Source: Candidatus Woesearchaeota archaeon
Lineage (GTDB): Archaea; Nanobdellota; Nanobdellia; Woesearchaeales; SM23-78
NCBI GenBank assembly: GCA_019322375.1
Contig: JAHWIP010000076.1
Span: 1 to 45,707, forward strand
Direction: 5' to 3'
DNA: 45,707 nt
This document shows positions 25,471-32,180 of this stretch, piece after piece. Every line of letters begins with the position of its first letter. Position 1 is the first letter of the stretch. The notes under the pieces are model-generated. The model had not been told where the DNA came from. It worked only from the letters and a program-made list of their open reading frames with translations, and did not search any database. The position numbers and the translations under genes were made by a program.

Positions 25471-26178
25471 CTATTTCTTTTGGGCTAATAGGATCATATT
25501 GACGTGTGCAGGCTTGTGAGTAAAATGATATAATCCTGTTTTTACTTCTTTATCTAACAAAGAAATGAATGCTATATCAAAACCTTGTTTTTTAAATGCC
25601 TCAGTAAACTCCCGATGATGCTTATGATGATTATAAGTACCAAAAATGTGAAAAAAGTGTCCTTGGTTTGTGAAGAAAAAAATCCCTTTTGGTTTCAATA
25701 ACCTGTTAATTTCACTTACATACTCATCAATAGTTGGTCGAATTGGTTGAAATTCTTCTGGAGTTGTCCTTACAATTTGATCAGTAATCATGTGATTGTG
25801 TATTTCTGTAAAATAACCATCCTCAAAAGGATAAGGCAAATCCTTTGCATCCCAAGGAAAGAGAATAAATTCAATGTTATCACTCTTTGTTCCTTGTTTT
25901 CTGAGTTTTTCTTTAGCATAATCTCTATACCAAAAAGGTTTGGTTGTATCGGGAATATTTTTTGGGACGAATGTGAGATTTTCCCAGTATGAACTTAAAT
26001 CAAAATAATAAGTCATTCCTCTATAAGTAATCTTGACCTGCCTCTCTTTTGAGTATTCTTCTAGGTTATCATAAACCGGGGCATGATCTGGTCCTATCTC
26101 TAATGCAACAATATGGTCAAGTTTATTTCTTTCTTGCGTAAAGTAATCATTCAAAGATGTTTTAAGTAAAAATACCAT
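25471..26178 (-). CDS. Putative class I SAM-dependent methyltransferase
   Basis: 235 residues. A degenerate motif I (VALEIGPDHAPVYDN, residues about 24-38) is followed by the methyltransferase-11-like FPWDAKDLPYPFEDGYFTEIHNHMI, matching the (D)A-x-x-L-P-F-x-(D/E) motif that precedes motif IV. The next part, YVSEINRLLKPKGIFFFTNQG, is the usual post-motif strand and turn. Histidine-rich GTYNHHKHHREF is unusual. Substrate unknown. It stands between a membrane protein and tRNA-Tyr with no functional context. Confidence 0.65.
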   Translation of the reverse strand: MVFLLKTSLNDYFTQERNKLDHIVALEIGPDHAPVYDNLEEYSKERQVKITYRGMTYYFDLSSYWENLTFVPKNIPDTTKPFWYRDYAKEKLRKQGTKSDNIEFILFPWDAKDLPYPFEDGYFTEIHNHMITDQIVRTTPEEFQPIRPTIDEYVSEINRLLKPKGIFFFTNQGHFFHIFGTYNHHKHHREFTEAFKKQGFDIAFISLLDKEVKTGLYHFTHKPAHVNMILLAQKK

Positions 26179-26254
26179 AATATCTACCAGAATTTAGAGG
26201 CAGGTATAGATTTATAAAACTTTCTATTTTGTAACCACTGAGAAGGAGTAAATA

Positions 26255-26407
26255 TCCCCGCGCCCGGACATTCAGAAAAACCGTAATCCCAGCTTCTCGT
26301 TTGAACCAGGAACCTCTCGGGAACAGCTGATCGTGTATCATTTCCAGCCAGCCGGCTTCTCAACACGATATCTACAGCCGAGCGCTCTGCCGTTGAGCTA
26401 CGCGGGG
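26255..26407 (-). tRNA. tRNA-Tyr(GUA) with anticodon and T-loop introns
   Basis: The acceptor CCCCGCG/CGCGGGG with A73 (C1-G72, as in archaeal tRNA-Tyr), D arm GCTC-AACGGCA-GAGC, anticodon stem CTCGG/CCGAG with CTGTAG and T stem CCTGG/CCGGG reconstruct a 72-nt tRNA. Removed are a 50-nt anticodon-loop intron (inner helix ATCGTGT/ACACGAT) and a 31-nt T-loop intron (26299-26269). The T-loop intron has a perfect bulge-helix-bulge: central helix TTCA/TGAA, 5' bulge AAC, 3' bulge TGT, inner helix GAGAA/TTTTC. Splicing gives TTCAAAT. This intron resembles the one in tRNA-Lys. Confidence 0.9.
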
Positions 26408-26472
26408 TATAGACTATTGAAGAAGGATTTTCTTTATAAAAGTTTTGGAGTTTTATAAGAGTCACTTTGGAA

Positions 26473-26487
26473 AAATATTTAAAAAAC
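26473..26487 (+). promoter_or_regulatory. TATA box for the YunG-like gene
   Basis: AAATATTTAAAAAAC ends 22 nt before ATG 26509, the spacing of a leaderless archaeal transcript. It supports 26509, not 26602, as the start codon and therefore supports the in-frame TGA being inside the gene. Confidence 0.55.
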
Positions 26488-26508
26488 AAAATTCAGGTCG
26501 TAATATAA

Positions 26509-26907
26509 ATGGAGAGGGCGACTCTGGAACTTATTCTTAGAAAGAGCTGGTGAAGGGGAACTAGTTATATTCCTAAAAAATGGGCTCCTGATAATCCTGC
26601 TTTGATGCATTGTGTTGTAACTGCTCTTCTTGTACAGGATTACCTTGGAGGAAAGATTGTCTGGGCAAGGGTTAAGATGCCTAATGGAAAAAAGGTATCT
26701 CATTATTTTAACAGGATTAATGGAAAAGACGAGGATTACACAAGAGAGCAGTTCCCAGAAGGAACTGTTGTTCCAAGGGGAAGACGAAGAAAATTGTTTA
26801 GGGACACAAGAGAGTATTTGCTCTCACTTAAAGAAACTAAAATAAGATATAAGGTGTTTGAAATAAGATTTAAACGTTTCTTAAAAGAATATCAAAAAAC
26901 AAAATAA
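26509..26907 (+). CDS. YunG-like protein interrupted by an in-frame TGA at codon 15
   Basis: Read from ATG 26509 the frame gives MERATLELILRKSW, then TGA (26551-26553), then RGTSYIPKKWAPDNPALMHC and on to a stop at 26907 (132 codons including the TGA). Conserved-looking blocks NPALMHCVVTALLVQDYLGG, HYFNRINGKDEDYTREQF and a basic C-terminus match what I recall of the YunG family, whose N-terminus has an L-x-x-S-W-S/C-x-x-T-x-Y pattern. The TGA therefore falls within conserved sequence. TGA is a normal stop in neighbouring genes. Options are a nonsense mutation (pseudogene), a single-base error (TCA to TGA), readthrough, or initiation at ATG 26602. Function unknown. Confidence 0.5.
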
Positions 26908-26908
26908 T

Positions 26909-28357
26909 TTATTCTTTGTGCACCAGGTTTACATTGTTAGAGTATGTTACTCTTTCTTTTCCTTTTCTGGCGTCAAATTTGGCTTTGGCGCTTGGAAGCC
27001 TTATGCCTCCTACTAGCTGGAGTTTTGACTTTACCCTGTAGGTTATTATTCTTTCCTCATAAGGCTCCAGCACGTCCAGCTCCCATTTGGCTACTGTGCC
27101 TCTTCTGCTCTTGCCAATGTTGACAGGCTCCATTGAGCCCAGCCTTGTTTTCTTCTCTATCTCTGCTATCCTGGGCACAGTATCCACCACTCTTAAGTTG
27201 GTTATGGGCCTTCTTGACCTGTTCTTCAGGTAAAGACTTATCTTTATTTCACTCACTCCTTCCTTTGTTCTCCCAAGAGGCTCTGCGCTTTTAATTATAA
27301 CTATAGGGCTTCTCAGAGTATAGTAGAGCACTACCCCTACTATTATCAAGATGATTATGAGCACTAATAACCTGTAATTAGTAATGATTTCTATGTCCAG
27401 GTGTTCCTCTGAGCTGAGCTCCTGTCTTATAACATAATAAGTTTTGCCGTCTGTTCCTCCCTCTTTTACAGGGCTTGGTGAGAAGCTGGTGAATAATCTC
27501 TTGAAAAAGTTAATTCTAAAACTCTTCTCAGCCACTCCTTTCTCATTCCCTTTATTATAAATAGTTATGCTTTCCCGGGTTCTGAACAAGAAGCTCTTCT
27601 TGGTGCTTGTTTCCTGCATATCAAGATAGCCTTGTACTTCATACTGGGTGGAAGACTCTGCTATTTTCTTATCCTCAAAGAACAAGGTAAGGGTCAGGGT
27701 TTTTGTGCCTGCCTCTACAAAAGGGTCTACTTCAAATAATATCTCATTAAACTTCTCTTCCAGGGGCAACAGGTGGGTGGTGTATTCTTTATATAATATT
27801 TCCCCGCTAATCACTACTTTTAATCCGTCAAGGTCTCTCAGGTTCCTGTTCCTAAGGTTAAGCCTCACAGCCACTTTTTGTCTTGGGTCAACCACCTGGT
27901 CAATATAAATAGTAGGAGTTACTGTGGGCACATACACTCCTGGTTTTTGGTCAGGAGAAACAACATAAACAGCGAATTTTTCTTTTTCCTCAAAGTGAAA
28001 ACCTGTTTTTTCTGATTTTATTTTTATTGGAATGATATATGTTAGTCCTTCTCTTAAAAGTGGTTTTGGTCTTAGCTCTACTACGAATTCTGCATCTTGC
28101 CCTGCTGTCACCACACCTGATCCTGGTTCTGCATTAACAATCCAGTTAACATCCCTTGTGCTGATTGTAAAGAAATCATCAAAGTCTGCTGTGTTCCTAA
28201 TAATAAGCTCAAACCTTGCTATTTCCTGCTTGGTAATAGTATTGTTAATAGGAGTAACAAAATATGTGAATGCCAGTGCCTGGGAAGCTGTTATTAGAAT
28301 AAGAACTAATGCAATGGTTAATGTGAATAAGACTCTTAATTCGAGCTTTTTGTTCAT
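26909..28357 (-). CDS. Membrane-anchored surface protein with Ig-like N-terminal half
   Basis: 482 residues from ATG 28357, chosen because GAGGT lies 3 nt upstream and a signal peptide begins there (MNKKLELRVLFTLTIALVLILITASQALA). The upstream ATG at 28387 would add ten non-signal residues. Residues about 30-320 are beta-rich and resemble NEW3/CARDB-type domains (FELIIRNTADFDDFFTIS; AEFVVELRPKP). A membrane helix (YRLLVLIIILIIVGVVLYYTL, about residue 345) is followed by a second beta domain of about 120 residues (EIKISLYLKNRSRRPITNLRVVDTVP; GTVAKWELDVLEPYEERIITYRVKSK). Typical DPANN envelope protein; role unknown. Confidence 0.75.
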   Translation of the reverse strand: MNKKLELRVLFTLTIALVLILITASQALAFTYFVTPINNTITKQEIARFELIIRNTADFDDFFTISTRDVNWIVNAEPGSGVVTAGQDAEFVVELRPKPLLREGLTYIIPIKIKSEKTGFHFEEKEKFAVYVVSPDQKPGVYVPTVTPTIYIDQVVDPRQKVAVRLNLRNRNLRDLDGLKVVISGEILYKEYTTHLLPLEEKFNEILFEVDPFVEAGTKTLTLTLFFEDKKIAESSTQYEVQGYLDMQETSTKKSFLFRTRESITIYNKGNEKGVAEKSFRINFFKRLFTSFSPSPVKEGGTDGKTYYVIRQELSSEEHLDIEIITNYRLLVLIIILIIVGVVLYYTLRSPIVIIKSAEPLGRTKEGVSEIKISLYLKNRSRRPITNLRVVDTVPRIAEIEKKTRLGSMEPVNIGKSRRGTVAKWELDVLEPYEERIITYRVKSKLQLVGGIRLPSAKAKFDARKGKERVTYSNNVNLVHKE

Positions 28358-28445
28358 GGGACCTCGCCTCCTGCCCTTTATAACCATTTAAATTTATGAA
28401 TAACCCCCTTTATATACCTTTCTATTTTAGAGAAGTAAAAACTGG

Positions 28446-28874
28446 CTATTCCTGGTTAATGACATGTTCAATGCCAGCAAGTTCAGGTTTTTCCATTGGC
28501 TTGTCTAGAACTAATTGGTGTTCCTTATCTGGCTTTGGAATTTCTTTTGCTTGATTGGAATTGTTCGGACTTATAACATACATCATCACAGTGGCTGCTA
28601 AGCCTGCAACAGGGTATGCTATGGCTAGGGTTTTTTTGAATCTCTTTGATTTTTGCTTTATTCTTTTTGGCAGAGTTCCTGTGTCCTCTACTCCTGTTAA
28701 TTCTTTATAGATATCTATGGTCAATAGCACAGGCACTCCTATTGCTGTTCCTATGGTTGTCATCATGCCTGCATTCAAAAGGATTTTATCTATTTCTTTT
28801 ACTCCTGCAAGAGCATACAGACCTATTCTGATTGGAAACACTATCCCTGCAATAAAACCTATGTCAAATAATAC
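28446..28874 (-). CDS. C-terminal half of an AlaE-like membrane protein, reached by -1 frameshift
   Basis: This is the -1 frame continuation of the gene starting at 29233. From the slip site it reads VLFDIGFIAGIVFPIRIGLYALAG...AGMMTTIGTAIGVPVLLTIDIYKELTG, then a basic stretch, a further hydrophobic segment (LAIAYPVAGLAATVMMYVI) and a polar tail, 142 residues in all. Taken alone its first usable start would be GTG 28841, cutting through a membrane helix, so an independent gene is unlikely. Joined with the upstream part it gives about 262 residues with the order of conserved blocks I recall for L-alanine exporter AlaE plus a C-terminal extension. Confidence 0.55.
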   Translation of the reverse strand, partial: VLFDIGFIAGIVFPIRIGLYALAGVKEIDKILLNAGMMTTIGTAIGVPVLLTIDIYKELTGVEDTGTLPKRIKQKSKRFKKTLAIAYPVAGLAATVMMYVISPNNSNQAKEIPKPDKEHQLVLDKPMEKPELAGIEHVINQE

Positions 28875-29233
28875 TTTTTTCCTAGTGGCGAGTCTTTAGT
28901 CACTCCGAACTTTTGCCTTACTCTTTCTCTGCCTTCCATTCCAAGACCTATAGATGCATAGGTAAATGCTGTTGTGAGCATTCTTGATTTTATTGATTCA
29001 AAATCTGTTAATCTGCCTGCTGTTGTTTCTATCATTGCATAGAGTGGGTTGAATATGGTTGCTGATGCTATGGTTGAAACAGTGTCTTTTTTAAATCTAG
29101 AACTATTTTTTATGTTTTGATATGTTCCTTTTGGATTGCAGATTATTTCATCTAATTGCTTGCATGCTAGAGAATAATCTTGATATATTCTGTTCGTGAT
29201 AGTTTCATATCTTTGCTTTAATCCCATAGTCAC
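28859..29233 (-). CDS. N-terminal half of an AlaE-like membrane protein, ends after a slip site
   Basis: 124 residues. After a polar N-terminus of about 48 residues come KDTVSTIASATIFNPLYAMIETTAGRL, FESIKSRMLTTAFTYASIGLGMEGRERVR and KFGVTKDSPLGKK, then YYLT and a TAG at 28859. The first two blocks resemble AlaE (helix 1 ending in I-E, then S-R followed by helix 2). The frame stops in mid-domain, and the missing half is encoded immediately downstream in the -1 frame. Upstream is tRNA-Pro. AlaE exports L-alanine in bacteria; substrate here is inferred only from family resemblance. Confidence 0.55.
   Translation of the reverse strand: MTMGLKQRYETITNRIYQDYSLACKQLDEIICNPKGTYQNIKNSSRFKKDTVSTIASATIFNPLYAMIETTAGRLTDFESIKSRMLTTAFTYASIGLGMEGRERVRQKFGVTKDSPLGKKYYLT
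28874..28880 (-). other. Candidate -1 ribosomal frameshift heptamer A AAA AAG
   Basis: On the minus strand the zero frame reads GGA AAA AAG TAT, so the heptamer A AAA AAG is in exactly the phase required for a tandem -1 slip (as in E. coli dnaX). Slipping fuses 28859-29233 to 28446-28874. A sequencing or replication indel in the A6 run would give the same picture. Confidence 0.5.
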
Positions 29234-29281
29234 TATTAGTTAGTAGCATCTATTTTTAAATGTTGTTAAAAAGAAAAGATA

Positions 29282-29400
29282 TGGGGCTGCGAGGATTTGA
29301 ACCCCGGTTTCCAGCTGTCCGTTTCATTGATAAGCATGAGTTGGCATGCCATTCTCACGAACCCCGAGCTGGGGTGATGGCCAAACTACACTACAGCCCC
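29282..29400 (-). tRNA. tRNA-Pro (probable) with an intron in the anticodon loop
   Basis: The acceptor GGGGCTG/CAGCCCC with A73, D stem GTG/CAC, anticodon stem CCAGC/GCTGG and T arm CGGGG-TTCAAAT-CCTCG are clear. About 45 nt interrupt the anticodon loop; the insert folds with GTTCGT/ACGGAC and GCATG/CATGC. The loop begins TCGGGG. Reading the stem as CCAGC puts C at position 33 and suggests anticodon GGG, while shifting by one base gives CGG with a proper U33. Both are Pro, and the acceptor fits Pro, but the exact anticodon and splice sites are unresolved. Confidence 0.78.
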
Positions 29401-29439
29401 GTTGAATAATAAAAAGAAATAGTTAAGGATTTATATAAG

Positions 29440-30684
29440 TTATTTTTTCTTTTTCTTAGGTTTCTTCTTTTTTGCTTTCTTTTTCTTCTTCTTTGTTATC
29501 TTTTTCTTTTTCTTAGGTTTCTTCTTTGTTATTTTCTTTACTTTCTTTTTCTTTGCTGCTTTCTTCTTTGCCTTTCTCTTGAGCTTCTTTTTTAATTTTT
29601 TCTTTGCAGCTTTTTTCTTAGCTGTTTTTTTCTTTGCAGTCTTTTTCTTAGTCTTTTTTACTTTTTTCTTTACCTTGGTCATGGCAGCCTTCTTAAGCTT
29701 GGTTATGTATTCTTTTTCTTCTTCTTTTCTGCTCTTGACTTTTATGATTATGGCAATTATCAGTATAACTATCAATGCTATTAGCAGGAATTGTACAATG
29801 ATTGCTGCCCTGCTTTTTTCAAGTTGAGAAGCAGGTTGCTGCTGCTCTGGCTCAGCCTCTTCTGGCTCTTCTAGAACAGGGGTTATAACCACATTTACCT
29901 TCCTAATAACAGGCGCTCTTGCTGCTTCTCCTAATAAATTGCTTTCCTGCTTGGTGCTCACTGTGAAGTATGCTTTTTTGTAAGAAATATAGTTAAGGGT
30001 TAACTCAATATCTTCCTGCCCGTCATTGTTAAAATCAAGGTTAATTGAGGCTTTCTCATGCAGGTTCATTCTCTTGTCACCAGGGGTTATCATCAATCCC
30101 ACCATGCCTATTCCTTTGCTATAATCCTGTATAATCCTCATAATATTAATCTCATAGGTGTTCTCTCCTTTTCTTGCTCTGATAACATCATTTGGCATCA
30201 CTTTGTCTATGTCTAGTTCAAGGTCATCTTTGATTTCAAATTCATAGATATAGCCTGCTCTGTTTGGGAACTTGGTTATTGTCAGCTCTGATTCCTCTTC
30301 CTCCCCTATTATTAGGCGTCTGGTTGGAGAAGTAATCTTTATATTATCTGTGTCTATGCATTCTATGCTCCAGATATAGGTGCCTGGCACCAGGTCTGTT
30401 CTTATCCTTGTATCATACGGCGATAGTAATCCAGTAGCAGTCTTTGCTATCTGGTCATTCAGGATTAACGAGCACTCTTTCATATCAAGCTCAGAAGGAT
30501 ACTTGAACATGAAATATATGCTTGTTGCTTTTGTCTGGGTGTCATGCGTTGGGGCTACAAGGGTTATGCTGGCAGCAGGGCTGATAACAAAGCCTGTGAT
30601 TGAAGCATTGTTAGCAATAACTAGGTATATTAAGGCAAGGGCAAACAATCCAAAGACTATTTCTAGTTTTGTAACCCGCTTCAT
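29440..30684 (-). CDS. Surface protein with two membrane helices and a lysine/alanine-rich tail
   Basis: 414 residues. Membrane anchor LEIVFGLFALALIYLVIA (residues 8-25) precedes a beta-rich extracellular domain (residues 35-260) with an Ig-like block (SIYFMFKYPSELDMKECSLIL; GTYIWSIECID). A second helix AAIIVQFLLIALIVILIIAII (about 289-309) is followed by about 100 cytoplasmic residues made almost only of Lys and Ala with a few Thr/Val/Arg. The start overlaps the stop of the upstream paralog (ATGA, 30684-30681), so the two are coupled. Related in layout to 30681-32078. A DNA- or membrane-binding tail, similar to histone H1-like tails, is a guess. Confidence 0.7.
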   Translation of the reverse strand: MKRVTKLEIVFGLFALALIYLVIANNASITGFVISPAASITLVAPTHDTQTKATSIYFMFKYPSELDMKECSLILNDQIAKTATGLLSPYDTRIRTDLVPGTYIWSIECIDTDNIKITSPTRRLIIGEEEESELTITKFPNRAGYIYEFEIKDDLELDIDKVMPNDVIRARKGENTYEINIMRIIQDYSKGIGMVGLMITPGDKRMNLHEKASINLDFNNDGQEDIELTLNYISYKKAYFTVSTKQESNLLGEAARAPVIRKVNVVITPVLEEPEEAEPEQQQPASQLEKSRAAIIVQFLLIALIVILIIAIIIKVKSRKEEEKEYITKLKKAAMTKVKKKVKKTKKKTAKKKTAKKKAAKKKLKKKLKRKAKKKAAKKKKVKKITKKKPKKKKKITKKKKKKAKKKKPKKKKK

Positions 30685-32078
30685 TTTTTCATCTTCCTCC
30701 CTGTGCTCTTAATAATATCAAAGCTCTCATCAAAAACAGGCTGGGCTTCTTCAGGCTCAGGACTTTCTTCTGGCTTAACCATTTTTGGTTTAAGCTCCTT
30801 TTTTTTAACCTTTGGTTCTCTGGCTTTTTTCTCTTTGGTCTTTTTTTGTTTAACCGGTTGTTTAACCACTTTTTTCTCTGGTTTTCTCCTAGAGGGAGAC
30901 TCAAAAATCTCTGATTTTTGTTTTCTCCCAGAAGGAGACTCAAAAATCTCTGATTTTTGTTTTCTCCCAGAAGGAGACTCAAAAATCTCTGATTTTTGTT
31001 TTCTCCCAGAAGGAGACTCAAAAATCTCTGATTTTTGTTGTTTCTCTTCTTTGGTAATTTGTAATTCAGTAACTTTTTTCTTTTTTCTTTTTGCAACCAA
31101 CAGGATAATCACAAGAATTATGATTAATATAATTGCTATTATGAGTATTATTAACCAGGTTTTGCTCTTTTTTTCTGGCTTTGGAGAGGGTGTTACGACT
31201 GTTTCTTCTTCTACCTCAGGCTCTTCTACTTCTTCTTCAGGCTCTTGCTCTGCGAGCAAGTCCTCTCCCTCTTCAACTTCCTCTATAACTTCTGGTTCTT
31301 CTTCTGTTTCCGGCTCTTCTTCAGGCACTGGTTCTGCTTCTTCTTCCTCTTCTTCTATTGCTTCTTCAACAACTGTATCTGGATAAGGAGTCACAACAAA
31401 GTAAGCATCAACACTTCTGTCAACCTCTGTAAGAGAGAGCTCAACATCCACGGTCTCATCATCATCAAAGTCAAAGCTGAGGGTGCCTGGTACCAGCATC
31501 CTGTGCTTAACACCTGTACTTCTGTCCCTTACCTCTACAAAGCTGGTGTTAATAGCAACCCCCATCTTTATAATATCAAGGTAATAAGTTTTGCCGGAAA
31601 GTTTTATCTGGATATCCTCCCCTCCTTTAAGTGCAGGAAGCTCTACAGGGCTCTGACCAGGCTCTATTGTGAACACATAACCTCTTAAACCAGAGGAATA
31701 ATAAAATGTTTCATAGCTTTCTTTTATTTCTTCACCAGTATTAACACTAAGGGTTCTTGTCTCAGATAGTATCTCATTAAAATCTATGTCATAGCACTTC
31801 ATAAACCAGTCGTGCTTACCTGCTTCTAGCTCCACTGTTATTTTATTATCATTTATGCGGAAAAGCGTGTTCCTGACTTTTTTTACCTCATCATCTACTA
31901 TTAATGAGCAGTTAAGAATGTCCACGTACTGGTCAAAGCTGTAGATAAAGTCCTGGGTATAAGTTATGATTACAGAGCCGTCAGCAGGCAATTTAAGTTC
32001 TATGCTAACAGGCTCAGCAGTAGCACACAGTGCAAATAAGAACAGGATGAATGTCAATATATATAGATGTTTTTTCAT
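30681..32078 (-). CDS. Surface protein paralog with 13-residue C-terminal repeats
   Basis: 465 residues. Signal peptide (MKKHLYILTFILFLFALCATAEP), then an Ig-like domain (SFDQYVDILNCSLIVDDE; ELEAGKHDWFMKCYDID) that mirrors the neighbour gene (ECSLILNDQ; GTYIWSIECIDTD), so they are paralogs. A second beta domain and a Glu-rich linker (about residues 240-305) lead to the membrane helix TWLIILIIAIILIIILVIILL (about 309-330). The cytoplasmic tail carries four copies of KSEIFESPSGRKQ and then a basic region. A GGGAGGGTGTGA Shine-Dalgarno-like sequence precedes the ATG. Operon: 30681-32078 then 29440-30684. Function unknown. Confidence 0.7.
   Translation of the reverse strand: MKKHLYILTFILFLFALCATAEPVSIELKLPADGSVIITYTQDFIYSFDQYVDILNCSLIVDDEVKKVRNTLFRINDNKITVELEAGKHDWFMKCYDIDFNEILSETRTLSVNTGEEIKESYETFYYSSGLRGYVFTIEPGQSPVELPALKGGEDIQIKLSGKTYYLDIIKMGVAINTSFVEVRDRSTGVKHRMLVPGTLSFDFDDDETVDVELSLTEVDRSVDAYFVVTPYPDTVVEEAIEEEEEEAEPVPEEEPETEEEPEVIEEVEEGEDLLAEQEPEEEVEEPEVEEETVVTPSPKPEKKSKTWLIILIIAIILIIILVIILLVAKRKKKKVTELQITKEEKQQKSEIFESPSGRKQKSEIFESPSGRKQKSEIFESPSGRKQKSEIFESPSRRKPEKKVVKQPVKQKKTKEKKAREPKVKKKELKPKMVKPEESPEPEEAQPVFDESFDIIKSTGRKMKK
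30890..31040. repeat. Four 39-bp tandem repeats inside a coding sequence, each holding a palindrome
   Basis: CAAAAATC-TCT-GATTTTTG starts at 30902, 30941, 30980 and 31019, an exact 39-nt period. The rest of the unit is also nearly identical. The period is 13 codons, so frame is kept. The palindrome core is the same 8-bp stem as at 15953 and 35401 with a different 3-nt loop. Confidence 0.9.
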
Positions 32079-32180
32079 TCACACCCTCCCTTAATCTTGG
32101 ATTAATATTTTGTTTGTGATAAGAGTATATAAATCTTTTGCTAGAAAGAGTTATTTTATTAAAATTATTTAAAAGAAATA

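Noticed and set aside
26184..26489. ORF of 101 codons on the minus strand
   Set aside because: It overlaps tRNA-Tyr completely and has no protein-like features.
26602..26907. Short version of the YunG-like gene starting at ATG 26602
   Set aside because: The TATA box position and the continuing similarity upstream of the TGA favour ATG 26509. Kept only as an alternative in the feature text.
28446..28841. Independent 131-codon gene with GTG start
   Set aside because: The start would fall inside a membrane segment, and the preceding -1 frame is open back to the slip site, so it is the second half of the gene starting at 29233.
30890..31040. Possible CRISPR array (four evenly spaced repeats)
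   Set aside because: The 39-bp units are contiguous, keep the reading frame of a protein, and have no unique spacers. No cas genes are in the window.
30703..31386. Long Ser-rich ORF (227 codons) on the plus strand
   Set aside because: It is exactly antisense to the repeat-bearing surface protein gene. Its composition is the mirror of Glu/Lys codons, with no promoter or ribosome site and no domain.
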